A DNA stretch of 64,000 bases from an uncultured bacterium (GTDB lineage Bacteria; Bacillota_I; Bacilli_A; RFN20; CAG-826): contig CASDRB010000004.1 of NCBI GenBank assembly GCA_949283025.1, positions 98,000-161,999 on the forward strand, read 5' to 3'. The notes beneath the pieces were generated by a model that saw nothing but the letters and a program-made list of their open reading frames with translations, ran no database searches and was not told the origin of the DNA. Position numbers and translations under genes: made by a program. Positions 9,227 through 17,639 of the stretch are shown piece by piece. Every line of letters begins with the position of its first letter. Position 1 is the first letter of the stretch.

Positions 9227-9255
9227 AGTATACTTTTAAGTATACAAGTTGTCAA
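9227..9255 (-). promoter_or_regulatory. Housekeeping sigma-A promoter of rpsD
   Basis: On the minus strand TTGACA (9250-9255) is followed by a 17-base spacer and TATACT (9227-9232). Transcription would begin near 9220, producing the structured leader. Confidence 0.85.
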
Positions 9256-9407
9256 TAATTACTTGCTAATTAAATTCACTTGAAATTTCGCTTTTATTTT
9301 TGTTTTTGATTAATGTTAAATATTTATTTAAAATTCAGTGTAAGTCTAGTAATATATTAGTGAATAGTAAGTATCACTTTATGTGTTTTATATGTGGAGG
9401 AAAAACG

Positions 9408-11147
9408 ATGGAATATAATGTCTTTGCGCTCACAAATAATCAAATGCTAGGGTTAATTTTAGGATTAATCGGCGGTGCATTACTAATAGCGGCATTATTA
9501 TTTGTTTTAATTAAATTCGTTTTTATTCGCCATTCTTATGATAAACAAATTAAAGATTTGGAAAGAAGATATTCATATTTAGATGCATTGATGATTGGAC
9601 AAGATTCTCAATATATAAAACGTTTAGAAATGATTTCAAGAACAAATTTGTTATATGTTGATGTTTATAACGATTATTCAAAACGTTTTAAACATATATA
9701 TGAAGTGGACGATAAATATGCTCAAGGCGTCATTCGCCAATTAAATAATTTGATTCGCTCTAAACAATATCGTCAATTAAAAAAAGCTATTGAAGAAGGA
9801 AAAAAAGCTATTAATGCTTTTGAAGAAAGCGCTAATCGTTTAGATAGTGATTTAAGAAATTTAATTAAACCCGAAGAGGATTCAAGACATGTTGCTTTAG
9901 CCTTAAAAGAAAAATTAAGAAATGTTAAACAAACATATTATGGTCATCAAAATGATTTAGAAGTTGTATCTGACACTTTCAATAGAGTATTTGAGAAATT
10001 AGATAAAAAATTTAATGATTTTGAAGTATATGTTGAAGGTGCAGAATACGATGATGCTAATGCAATTTTGCCTACTATTGATAAAGTGTTAACTCAACTG
10101 GAAAGCGTTCTTAAAGAATTGCCAGAATTATGTATTTTTGTAACTCGCATTTTGCCTGATAAAATTCAAGCATTAAAAAATGAGGCTGAAAGTTTGCATG
10201 CTAGATCTTATCCGCTTCATCACCTTATGCTTTCTCGCGCTTTTTCAAATTACGAAGAAAGAATTGATAAATTAAAAGGCGATTTAATTAATTTGCAAAT
10301 TAAAAATATTAAGAATGAGGCAGAATCTATTCAACAAGATATTGAAGAAATGCATGATAATTTTCAAAAAGAAATTGAGGCCAAAACTTTTTTTGAACAC
10401 AATTGCGATGATATTTATCAAAAAGTTCTTGATTTAGAAAAATCCTTTTTAAGATTATGTTCAATTTTGCCAGAAATGAATAGGGTATATCACATTACTC
10501 CTCGAGCACAAAATGATATAGAAAAATTAAAAAATGGCATCAATTCTTTAGGGGCATCAAAACGATCGTTAGATACTTTTATTCATTCATCGACGCAACA
10601 ACCATTTTCAATTTTGCAAATGAAATTGGACAATTTAATTAAAGATTATACAGAAGTTAATGAAGGTATGACAAATTTTAAAATTTATATCGAATCATTA
10701 AAATCTGGTTCAGAAGAGGCTTATTCTTTAATTTTTTCTTATTATTACCGTTTAAAACAGTGCGAGCAGCAATTAAGAAGTTTTGGTATAACTAATTATC
10801 AAGATAATTACAAAGATAGAATTAACCAATGCTATGATTTATTAAATGATATTGAATCACATATTAAAGTCACTCCCATTGATGTTGAATATATTAACGG
10901 CAAGGTAGCTGAATTAAAAGAAACAGCCGATACTTTGTTTGATGATGTAAATAAAGATGCCAATGTTATTCAAATGGCCGAGTCTGCCATCGTTTATGCT
11001 AATAGAGATCGAAACCATCAAGGAAATGTCCATCAGCAATTATTGATTTGTGAACAACAATTTTACGCAGGAGAATTTGATAAAACTTATCATGATGTTG
11101 TTCAATTATTGAAAAGCTCGCATGTTGAAGATCACAACGGGAATTAA
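9408..11147 (+). CDS. ezrA: Septation ring formation regulator EzrA
   Basis: Membrane-anchored spectrin-like regulator of FtsZ-ring assembly in Gram-positive bacteria. The 579-residue protein opens with a short outside segment, one membrane span (about residues 13-40, GLILGLIGGALLIAALLFVL) and then a long, almost wholly helical cytosolic region rich in Glu, Lys and Leu, as in EzrA (about 560 residues in B. subtilis). ATG 9408 is chosen because GTGGAGG lies just before it; longer in-frame starts give a non-conserved tail. It is followed by a cysteine desulfurase and thiI, the same neighbours as in B. subtilis. Its presence implies FtsZ-based, probably wall-forming, division. Confidence 0.88.
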   Translation: MEYNVFALTNNQMLGLILGLIGGALLIAALLFVLIKFVFIRHSYDKQIKDLERRYSYLDALMIGQDSQYIKRLEMISRTNLLYVDVYNDYSKRFKHIYEVDDKYAQGVIRQLNNLIRSKQYRQLKKAIEEGKKAINAFEESANRLDSDLRNLIKPEEDSRHVALALKEKLRNVKQTYYGHQNDLEVVSDTFNRVFEKLDKKFNDFEVYVEGAEYDDANAILPTIDKVLTQLESVLKELPELCIFVTRILPDKIQALKNEAESLHARSYPLHHLMLSRAFSNYEERIDKLKGDLINLQIKNIKNEAESIQQDIEEMHDNFQKEIEAKTFFEHNCDDIYQKVLDLEKSFLRLCSILPEMNRVYHITPRAQNDIEKLKNGINSLGASKRSLDTFIHSSTQQPFSILQMKLDNLIKDYTEVNEGMTNFKIYIESLKSGSEEAYSLIFSYYYRLKQCEQQLRSFGITNYQDNYKDRINQCYDLLNDIESHIKVTPIDVEYINGKVAELKETADTLFDDVNKDANVIQMAESAIVYANRDRNHQGNVHQQLLICEQQFYAGEFDKTYHDVVQLLKSSHVEDHNGN

Positions 11148-11150
11148 GCA

Positions 11151-12284
11151 ATGATATATTTTGATAATGCCGCTACAACAAAAGTTGATGCTGATGTTTT
11201 AAAAGCGTACATTGACGTTTGCCAAAATTATTACGCCAATCCATCTTCGCCACATATTTTTGCCAAAAAAACTGAAAATTTATTTTTGCGAGCTAAACGG
11301 CAAATTATTAAAAGTTTAGGATTGTCTGATAATTATAAATTGATTATGACTAGCGGTGCGACTGAAGCAAATAACCTAGCAATTGTCGGTTATGTTTTGG
11401 CCCACCTTAACAAAGGCAATCGCATCATTTGCACACGATATGAACATTCTTCAGTATTATCTACTTTTGAATATTTAAAAACCGAATATGGAATAATGGT
11501 TGATTATTTGGATGTAGATCAAAATGGTCATATCAATTTTGATCAACTAAACGAATTGATGAATGAAAAAACTATACTAGTCTCAATTATGGCGGTTAAC
11601 AATGAAATTGGATCAATTAACGATATCAATATCATCGGAAAAATAATTCATGATAATTCAAAAGCTGCGTTTCATTGCGATGCGTCACAAAGCATTGGAA
11701 AAGTTGATCTAAACTATCAAAATTGCGATCTTATAACAATATCTTCGCATAAAATTTATGGACTAAAAGGATGTGGTGGATTAATCATAAAAAACAATAT
11801 TATAATTCGCCCATTAGCAATTGGTGGCGGTCAAGAAGATGGTCTTCGCAGTGGAACAAATGACGTTGCTTCAACTGTTGCATTTGCCGTAGCTATAAAA
11901 AAAGTTTGCCAAAATTATAAGTCAAATTTTCAACACGTTTTGCAACTTTTTAATTATTTGTTTATATATTTATCAAAAAATACGGATTTATATGAAATCA
12001 ACTCTTGTATTAATCAAACGCCATATATTTTAAATTTTTCTTTGAAAAATAAGAAGGCTTCAGTAGTGACTGAAGCACTATCAATGAATGGTGTTATGGT
12101 GTCAACATCTTCGGCTTGCTCTAGTAAAAAAGAGGCATATTCACAAAGCGTGAAAGCCTTAGGAAAATCAACGCAAATTTATCAAAACACGATACGTGTT
12201 TCTTTTAGCAAAGATAACACTTTAGAAGAAGTAAAACAGTTTATTGATATTTTGTCAAAAGTGATGAAGGAGATAAAATCATGA
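11151..12284 (+). CDS. nifZ: Cysteine desulfurase (NifS/IscS family), partner of ThiI
   Basis: PLP enzyme that strips sulfur from cysteine as a persulfide. The 377-residue protein has the N-terminal YFDNAATTKVD, SGATEANNLAI, the cofactor-binding HCDASQSIGK and SSHKIYGLKGCG (PLP lysine in SSHK), and the sulfur-carrying cysteine in SSACSS. It lies four bases after ezrA and overlaps thiI by ATGA, so the two are translationally coupled. In B. subtilis the desulfurase beside thiI (NifZ) feeds sulfur to ThiI for tRNA 4-thiouridine; the same role is inferred here. The symbol follows that synteny; a general IscS role is also possible. Confidence 0.88.
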   Translation: MIYFDNAATTKVDADVLKAYIDVCQNYYANPSSPHIFAKKTENLFLRAKRQIIKSLGLSDNYKLIMTSGATEANNLAIVGYVLAHLNKGNRIICTRYEHSSVLSTFEYLKTEYGIMVDYLDVDQNGHINFDQLNELMNEKTILVSIMAVNNEIGSINDINIIGKIIHDNSKAAFHCDASQSIGKVDLNYQNCDLITISSHKIYGLKGCGGLIIKNNIIIRPLAIGGGQEDGLRSGTNDVASTVAFAVAIKKVCQNYKSNFQHVLQLFNYLFIYLSKNTDLYEINSCINQTPYILNFSLKNKKASVVTEALSMNGVMVSTSSACSSKKEAYSQSVKALGKSTQIYQNTIRVSFSKDNTLEEVKQFIDILSKVMKEIKS

Positions 12285-13453
12285 AACAAATGTTAATGAT
12301 TCGCTTTGGCGAACTTTCGACAAAAGGCAAAAATAAGAAAAATTTTATTGCCATTTTAGCTAGAAATATTAAAAACGCTTTAAAAGAATTTAACAATTTA
12401 CAATTCAATGTTTTATACGACCATATCTATATTATTTTAAATGAAAATGAGTGTGAACCAATCATCAGCATATTGCAGGATATATCAGGAATAAAAGGTA
12501 TTTCATTAGTTTATAAAATTGATAGTGATATTGATTTAATTAAGCAAGCTGCTTTAAAAATTGTTCAAAACGAGTTAGGTAAAACTTTTAAATTAAATTG
12601 CAAAAGATCAAATAAATCCTTTCCAATTATTTCTGATCAAGTGGTTCGTCTAGTTGCTCCTTATATTTTAAAAAATACTAATTTAAAAGTTGATGTTCAC
12701 AACCCTGATATTGTTTTGTCAATTGAAATAAGGCAAGAAGGAACATACTTATTTACCAAAACATTTGCTGGCGCTGGTGGATATCCTTTAGGAGTTGGTG
12801 GAAAATCATTATTGATGCTAAGCGGTGGAATCGACTCTCCTGTGGCTGCGTATTTAATGATGAAACGTGGAGTAAGCATTGAATGCATCCATTTTGCTTC
12901 TCCACCATATACTCAAGTTGGAGTCATATACAAATTAGAAGATTTGCTAGATAAATTAAATAAATATCAATCTAAAATTGTTTTGCATATTGTGCCATTT
13001 ACAAAATTACAAGAAGCAATTTACGCTAATTCCAATGAGAGTTATGCGATTACTATAATGAGAAGAATGATGTATCGACTAAGCGAGGCGCTAGCTAAAA
13101 AAAGAAATTGTTTGGCAATTGTTAATGGAGAATCAATTGGTCAAGTAGCATCGCAAACTTTAGTGTCAATGAATACAATTAATGCGGTTACAAATATGCC
13201 AATTATTCGCCCATTGGCTATTTTTGATAAAACTGACATCATAGATTTAGCAAGGAAAATCGATACATATGAAATATCGATTAGACCTTATGAAGATTGT
13301 TGCACTATCTTTACACCTAAAAATCCAAAAACAGCGCCTAAAATTGAAGACGTTGAAAAATATGAAAAAAAGTTTGATTATCAAAGTTTAATCGTTGAAG
13401 CTTTAAATAATATTGAAACAAAAATTATTGAGAAAAAAGATGAATATCTATAA
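12281..13453 (+). CDS. thiI: tRNA 4-thiouridine synthetase ThiI
   Basis: Adenylates U8 of tRNA for sulfur insertion. The 390-residue protein has an N-terminal ferredoxin-like and THUMP region (to about residue 165, with IRQEGTYLFTKTFAGAGGYP) and the PP-loop LLMLSGGIDSPVAAYLMMKR. There is no C-terminal rhodanese domain, as in the short Bacillus type, which takes sulfur directly from a neighbouring desulfurase. The ATG overlaps the TGA stop of that gene, confirming that TGA is a stop in this organism. The gene ends before a strong bidirectional terminator. Confidence 0.93.
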   Translation: MKQMLMIRFGELSTKGKNKKNFIAILARNIKNALKEFNNLQFNVLYDHIYIILNENECEPIISILQDISGIKGISLVYKIDSDIDLIKQAALKIVQNELGKTFKLNCKRSNKSFPIISDQVVRLVAPYILKNTNLKVDVHNPDIVLSIEIRQEGTYLFTKTFAGAGGYPLGVGGKSLLMLSGGIDSPVAAYLMMKRGVSIECIHFASPPYTQVGVIYKLEDLLDKLNKYQSKIVLHIVPFTKLQEAIYANSNESYAITIMRRMMYRLSEALAKKRNCLAIVNGESIGQVASQTLVSMNTINAVTNMPIIRPLAIFDKTDIIDLARKIDTYEISIRPYEDCCTIFTPKNPKTAPKIEDVEKYEKKFDYQSLIVEALNNIETKIIEKKDEYL

Positions 13454-13454
13454 A

Positions 13455-13479
13455 AAAACTGGATTATTAATCCAGTTTT
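13455..13479. terminator. Bidirectional terminator between thiI and rplT
   Basis: An 11-bp perfect stem (aaaactggatt with aatccagtttt) and a three-base loop. A T-rich tail follows on the plus strand and seven T residues follow on the minus strand, so it serves convergent thiI and rplT. Confidence 0.9.
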
Positions 13480-13497
13480 ATATTATTTTGCAAAACC

Positions 13498-13854
13498 TTA
13501 TTTGCTTGCTTTTTTTGCTGATTCCACTAAATCTTGGAAAGCTTTGAAATCATGAATAGCTAACTCGGATAACATCTTACGATTGATGTTGACATTAGCT
13601 AATTTTAAACCATGCATAAATTGTGAATATGAAATATCGCACATTCTGCAAGCAGCATTGATACGTTTAATCCACAACTTGCGGAAATCGCGTTTGATGT
13701 TGCGACGATCAATATAAGCATAACGATGCGAACGCAAAACTTGCTCTTTAGCAGTTTTGAATAAGACGTGTTTTGAACCCCAGTAACCCTTGGCTTGTTT
13801 TAATATTTTTTTACGACGCGCGTGGGTGACGGTTCCACCTTTTACTCTAGCCAT
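13498..13854 (-). CDS. rplT: Large-subunit ribosomal protein L20 (bL20)
   Basis: Early 23S rRNA-binding assembly protein, 118 residues, with the family blocks [38 protein letters not shown] and [21 protein letters not shown] precedes the ATG. Last gene of infC-rpmI-rplT; L20 is the expected ligand of the leader upstream of infC. Confidence 0.98.
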   Translation of the reverse strand: MARVKGGTVTHARRKKILKQAKGYWGSKHVLFKTAKEQVLRSHRYAYIDRRNIKRDFRKLWIKRINAACRMCDISYSQFMHGLKLANVNINRKMLSELAIHDFKAFQDLVESAKKASK

Positions 13855-13868
13855 TAAAAGTTACCTCC

Positions 13869-14063
13869 TTATTGTTGAATGAGAAATTTAATTCTCTTGT
13901 AGTCTGTCTTATGGACTACACTTGCCTTTCTTAAATGTCTTTTTTGTTTGTGAGTTTTGTGTGGTGCTAAATGTGATGTATAAGCAGAATGTCTCACTAA
14001 TTTTCCACTTCCGGTGACTTTAACACGTTTGGTCAAAGCCTTTTTGGATTTCATTTTTCCCAT
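13869..14063 (-). CDS. rpmI: Large-subunit ribosomal protein L35 (bL35)
   Basis: Small basic 50S protein, 64 residues, with the typical MGKMKSKKALTKRVKVTGSG opening and the HKTHKQKRHLRK block. GAGGAG stands before the ATG. It is placed between infC and rplT with 14-15-base gaps, the standard bacterial order. Confidence 0.97.
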   Translation of the reverse strand: MGKMKSKKALTKRVKVTGSGKLVRHSAYTSHLAPHKTHKQKRHLRKASVVHKTDYKRIKFLIQQ

Positions 14064-14078
14064 CTTTTTTCTCCTCTC

Positions 14079-14630
14079 TTACTGTTTTTTTGGAGCAACC
14101 ATAGCGATTAATAAACGGCCTTCTAAAATCGGTTGTTTTTCTAATGTTCCAAATTCCATTAGCATATCTAAGAATTTGTTGATTGTTTCATGGCCGACTT
14201 CTTGGTGGGCCATTTGACGTCCTCGAAAACGTAGACACACTTTAACTTTGTTGCCATCTTGCAAAAAGCGGATAGCATTTCGAGCTTTTGTCTCCATGTC
14301 GTGCAAACCAATCTGAGGCGTTAACTGAACTTCTTTATTCTCAACTACCTTTTGATTTTTTTTGGCAATTTTAGCTTTCTTTTGCAATTCATAACGGTAT
14401 TTTCCATAGTTAACTAGTTTACAAACAGGTGGATTGCCGTTTGGGGCAACGCATAATAAGTCTAGTTCAGCTTCATTAGCTTTAAATTGAGCTTCTCGTG
14501 AAGACATAACACCTAATTGTTCACCATTTGCACCAATCAGTAATACTTGTGGAAAGCGTACAGCTCCATTGATGAGTGGTTCGTTTTTCTTGTCTGGCTT
14601 TTGATTTGGGCCATATGGACTCTTGGCTAT
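14079..14630 (-). CDS. infC: Translation initiation factor IF-3, probable ATA start codon
   Basis: IF-3 binds the 30S subunit and checks start-codon pairing. The protein shows INGAVRFPQVLLIGANGEQLGV, the linker helix YRYELQKKAKIAKKNQK, KEVQLTPQIGLHDMETKARNA and the C-terminal RFRGRQMAHQEVG. There is no ATG, GTG or TTG at a sensible distance after the AAGGAG site: an upstream in-frame GTG lies inside the terminator stem of the leader. The codon nine bases after the site is ATA, giving M-A-K-S-P-Y-G-P and 183 residues. Non-canonical infC starts (AUU, AUC or AUA) are known and let IF-3 repress itself, so ATA is the likely start. Confidence 0.93.
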   Translation of the reverse strand: MAKSPYGPNQKPDKKNEPLINGAVRFPQVLLIGANGEQLGVMSSREAQFKANEAELDLLCVAPNGNPPVCKLVNYGKYRYELQKKAKIAKKNQKVVENKEVQLTPQIGLHDMETKARNAIRFLQDGNKVKVCLRFRGRQMAHQEVGHETINKFLDMLMEFGTLEKQPILEGRLLIAMVAPKKQ

Positions 14631-14647
14631 ATAGATCAACTCCTTTT

Positions 14648-14771
14648 TAAACAAAAACGGGCGCGAATGCACCCGTTATCCATACTATTAGCACGTAGTA
14701 TGCAGCGTTTGCCAACCGATATATTTCGATCTGGCGAGAAGCGGGTGCCTCTTCTTTCTGCCTGCTTTGCG
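14648..14771 (-). promoter_or_regulatory. L20 leader with attenuator upstream of infC-rpmI-rplT
   Basis: The minus-strand transcript holds GCACCCG (14742-14748), a GCCAG/TTGGC-type hairpin, a CATACTA/TAGTATG hairpin, and then a 9-bp terminator stem (14656-14677) with an ATTC loop and a TTTTTGTTT tail. The 3' CGGGTGC of the terminator's first arm can pair instead with GCACCCG, forming an antiterminator. This arrangement is that of Firmicutes L20 leaders, where excess L20 favours termination. Confidence 0.85.
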
Positions 14772-14777
14772 TTTATT

Positions 14778-14806
14778 AAATTACCATTTATTTATAAACC
14801 TGTCAA
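14778..14806 (-). promoter_or_regulatory. Sigma-A promoter of the infC operon
   Basis: TTGACA (14801-14806) and TAATTT (14778-14783) are separated by 17 bases on the minus strand. It lies just after the upstream metallo-beta-lactamase gene stop. Confidence 0.75.
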
Positions 14807-14821
14807 GAATTTTTAACAAAG

Positions 14822-15607
14822 TTAATAATGAATGGAAAAATCATTAAAATAATATATCCCATGTTTAATAAAATTAGGATCTTCTTTTTGTATTTTTTTA
14901 AAGGCATCGTCGACGTTTTTAATTATATTTACATCAATGTCTAAATCATAATGACCAGGCAAAATCTTATTGATAGGAAGATTTAATAATCTTTCTAAAG
15001 ATTGAGCATATTTTTTAGGATCGGTTCCTTCATAAAAAATTTCAAGTTCGCCACTATAAATTTGATCGCCACTAAAAAGATAATGTTTCTTTGTGTCGTA
15101 ATAGCAAAGATGTCCAGGCGTGTGACCTTGAGTTAAAATGGCCATGATTTTTCTTTCTCCTAAATCGATGATTTCATTATCATTAATGGTTAAAATACAA
15201 TCAAACTTTGGGATTTTATAGTTATTGATATCAAACCACTTTGGGAACACTTGCCGATTTGATGATAATTCGTTTTTAACAAAATCTAAAGTTAAGGGGA
15301 AATTGATTAACCATCCATAATCATTAGGATGGATATGAATATATTTAAATTTTGCAGCACCCACAAAATGATCGTAATGAGCATGAGTTAAATAAACATC
15401 TTCGACTGGACCATCATAGACTTTTTTAATTTCTTTTTTAATATCGTCAATACCTATTCCGGCATCAATTAAAATGGCTCGTTTTTTTCCAATTAACAAA
15501 TATGAGTGAACTTTTTCCCAATGTTTTTGCTCACAAAAGTCGTAAGTTTCATCATCAATTTTAGTAATTGTAAACCATCGGCTTTTAATTATTTTTTTGG
15601 TTGACAT
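14822..15607 (-). CDS. Metallo-beta-lactamase-fold hydrolase
   Basis: A 261-residue MBL-fold protein. Metal-binding motifs are complete: THAHYDH (HxHxDH), the His in TQGHTPGH, the bridging Asp in LFSGDQIY and the final His in LPGHYD. It most resembles general hydrolases of the glyoxalase-II-like branch; substrate unknown. Its start overlaps the thrS end by 23 bases, so it is the second gene of the thrS transcript and would share T-box control. The sequence has no signal peptide, so it is expected in the cytoplasm. The ribosome site is weak, which fits coupling to thrS. Confidence 0.82.
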   Translation of the reverse strand: MSTKKIIKSRWFTITKIDDETYDFCEQKHWEKVHSYLLIGKKRAILIDAGIGIDDIKKEIKKVYDGPVEDVYLTHAHYDHFVGAAKFKYIHIHPNDYGWLINFPLTLDFVKNELSSNRQVFPKWFDINNYKIPKFDCILTINDNEIIDLGERKIMAILTQGHTPGHLCYYDTKKHYLFSGDQIYSGELEIFYEGTDPKKYAQSLERLLNLPINKILPGHYDLDIDVNIIKNVDDAFKKIQKEDPNFIKHGIYYFNDFSIHY

Positions 15608-17366
15608 AATGTTTCTTATTTTTTAAATCGCTTTCGATCATGTCAATGAATTGTTCGATGCTTATAGTAATTTGATCTTGAAAAGAGTAGCGTCGATAAG
15701 TTATCAAATTGTTATCTTTTTCTTTGTCGCCAATTACTAATGTCAATGGAATCTTATTAATTTGTGAATTTCTCATTTTATATCCAAGTTTTTCATTAGA
15801 ATCGTCAACTTTTGCTCTAAAACCAAGATCTTTTAAACGTTGACATATTTTTTTTGCATATTCTAAATGAAAATTATTATTCACTGGCAAAATATTAATT
15901 TGTTGAGGCGCTAACCAAAGTGGAAATGCTCCGGCATAATGCTCGATTAAAATGCCAATAAAACGTTCAATGGAACCTAAGCAAGCGCGGTGGAGCATAA
16001 TCGGTTCAACTTTCTCGCCGTTTTCATCAATATATGACATTTCAAAACGATGAGGCAAGTTCATATCCAATTGAATGGTACCACATTGCCAGATTCTCCC
16101 CATCGAATCTTTTAATTTAAAGTCTAGTTTTGGACCATAGAAAGCGCCATCGCCAGGATTAATTTTAAAGTTATGTCCAGATTTTAGGCAGGCTTCTTCT
16201 AATATTTTTTCACTTTGATTCCATACTTCAATATCGCCAATATAATCTTTTTCTGGTCTAGTAGAGAGTTCAATATTATAATCTAGTCCAAAAACTGAAT
16301 ACATTTCTTCATAAAATTGCAGTAATGTAACAATTTCTTCGGTCAATTGTTGTTTTGTACAAAAAATATGGGCGTCATCCTGCGTGAAAGTTCTAACTCT
16401 AAATAAACCATTTAATGCGCCTGAAGCCTCGTGTCGATGAACATGTCCCAATTCAGCCATTCTAATTGGCAAATCACGATAAGAATGTATACCATTTTTA
16501 TAAACCAAAATGCTCCCCGGACAATTCATCGGTTTAACCGCGTAATCTTTTTCGTCTATTTTTAAAGTATACATATTATTTCGATAGTGATCCCAATGGC
16601 CAGAAATTTCCCATAATTCTCTAGATAAAATAATAGGTGTATCAATAAATTGATAATCAAATTTTATATGTTGTTTTGTCCAAAAATCAATCAGGGCATT
16701 TCTTAAAATCATTCCATTGGGAAGCCAGAATGGAAATCCAGGACCATACTCAGAAATCATAAAAAGACCAAGTTGTTTACCTAAAATTCGATGGTCTCTT
16801 CTTTTTCGTTCTTCGACGATGTTTAAATAATCTTTTAATTCTTGTTCACTATACCAACAAGTGCCATAAATACGCGTCAACATTTTATTATTAGAATTTC
16901 CGCGCCAATACGCGCCAGCTAATGATAATAATTTAAAATGTTTGATTTGATCAGTATTAAGCAAATGAGGTCCGGCACACAAATCGATAAAATTTCCTTG
17001 GCTAAATACAGTGATTGTATCGTTTATGCCATTTATAAGTTCTATTTTATAGGGGTTATCTTTAAAAATCTCCAGCGCCTCTTGCTTTGTGACTTGTCGA
17101 TAGATGATTCTTTCTTTTTTCGAGGCTAATTCATGCATTTTTTTCTCAATGGTAGGCAAATCATCCAAAGTGATAGGGCAAGAAAAATCAATATCGTAAT
17201 AAAACCCTTCTTCAATGGCGGGTCCAAACCCAAATTTAGCATCCGGATATAGTTCTTGAATTGCTTGTGCTAATAAATGCGAGGTCGAATGATTTAAAAC
17301 CTCAAATGCTTCTTTAGTTTGTTTTTCAATTTCAAGAATTTGTCCTTGATGATTTTGAATTTTCAT
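15585..17366 (-). CDS. thrS: Threonyl-tRNA synthetase lacking the N-terminal TGS domain
   Basis: Class II synthetase for tRNA-Thr. The 593-residue protein goes from a short lead straight into the editing region (HSTSHLLAQAIQ, FGFGPAIEEGFYYDIDF) and then the catalytic core with the zinc cysteine in VKPMNCPGS, ELGHVHRHEASGAL and RVRTFTQDDAHIFC, followed by the anticodon domain. The usual ~60-residue ubiquitin-like TGS domain at the front is absent. ATG 17366 is chosen because AAAAGGAG lies eight bases upstream, directly after the leader terminator; longer in-frame starts read into the leader RNA. Expression is expected to respond to uncharged tRNA-Thr. Confidence 0.95.
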   Translation of the reverse strand: MKIQNHQGQILEIEKQTKEAFEVLNHSTSHLLAQAIQELYPDAKFGFGPAIEEGFYYDIDFSCPITLDDLPTIEKKMHELASKKERIIYRQVTKQEALEIFKDNPYKIELINGINDTITVFSQGNFIDLCAGPHLLNTDQIKHFKLLSLAGAYWRGNSNNKMLTRIYGTCWYSEQELKDYLNIVEERKRRDHRILGKQLGLFMISEYGPGFPFWLPNGMILRNALIDFWTKQHIKFDYQFIDTPIILSRELWEISGHWDHYRNNMYTLKIDEKDYAVKPMNCPGSILVYKNGIHSYRDLPIRMAELGHVHRHEASGALNGLFRVRTFTQDDAHIFCTKQQLTEEIVTLLQFYEEMYSVFGLDYNIELSTRPEKDYIGDIEVWNQSEKILEEACLKSGHNFKINPGDGAFYGPKLDFKLKDSMGRIWQCGTIQLDMNLPHRFEMSYIDENGEKVEPIMLHRACLGSIERFIGILIEHYAGAFPLWLAPQQINILPVNNNFHLEYAKKICQRLKDLGFRAKVDDSNEKLGYKMRNSQINKIPLTLVIGDKEKDNNLITYRRYSFQDQITISIEQFIDMIESDLKNKKHYVNQKNN

Positions 17367-17374
17367 ATTTTTTA

Positions 17375-17610
17375 CTCCTTTTATAAAATAAAAAAGGTTT
17401 CCCAAGGACGCCTTTAAGCGCGGTACCACCTTTCTTTGTAATTATTATTACACTCTTTAATTCCTTTAACGACGGGGACGACTTAGTTACCTAAGATGCT
17501 CAAAAGTGGTATTAAATGTTATTGTCATCAGAATTTTTCCAGCCACGAAATTCTTTCTCTATATGCTTTAAACATTTAACGTGTCTTTATCAACGCATAT
17601 ATTTACAATA
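17375..17610 (-). promoter_or_regulatory. T-box riboswitch leader of thrS
   Basis: The conserved T-box sequence AAAGGTGGTACCGCG is at 17419-17433 on the minus strand. Upstream, GTTAAATG pairs with CATTTAA around a Stem I, with ACC (threonine) next to the pairing segment as a likely specifier (about 17508-17510). Downstream, AAAGG and CCTTT flank a short hairpin before TTTTTTATTTT, a terminator that ends just before the thrS ribosome site. Uncharged tRNA-Thr would stabilise the antiterminator. The specifier call is tentative. Confidence 0.9.
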
Positions 17611-17611
17611 T

Positions 17612-17639
17612 ATTATAGTTAATTACGCCAACAAGTCAA
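17612..17639 (-). promoter_or_regulatory. thrS promoter, embedded in the end of pfkA
   Basis: TTGACT (17634-17639), a 16-base spacer and TATAAT (17612-17617). The -35 box lies inside the last codons of pfkA, so the promoter sequence is also coding. Confidence 0.75.
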
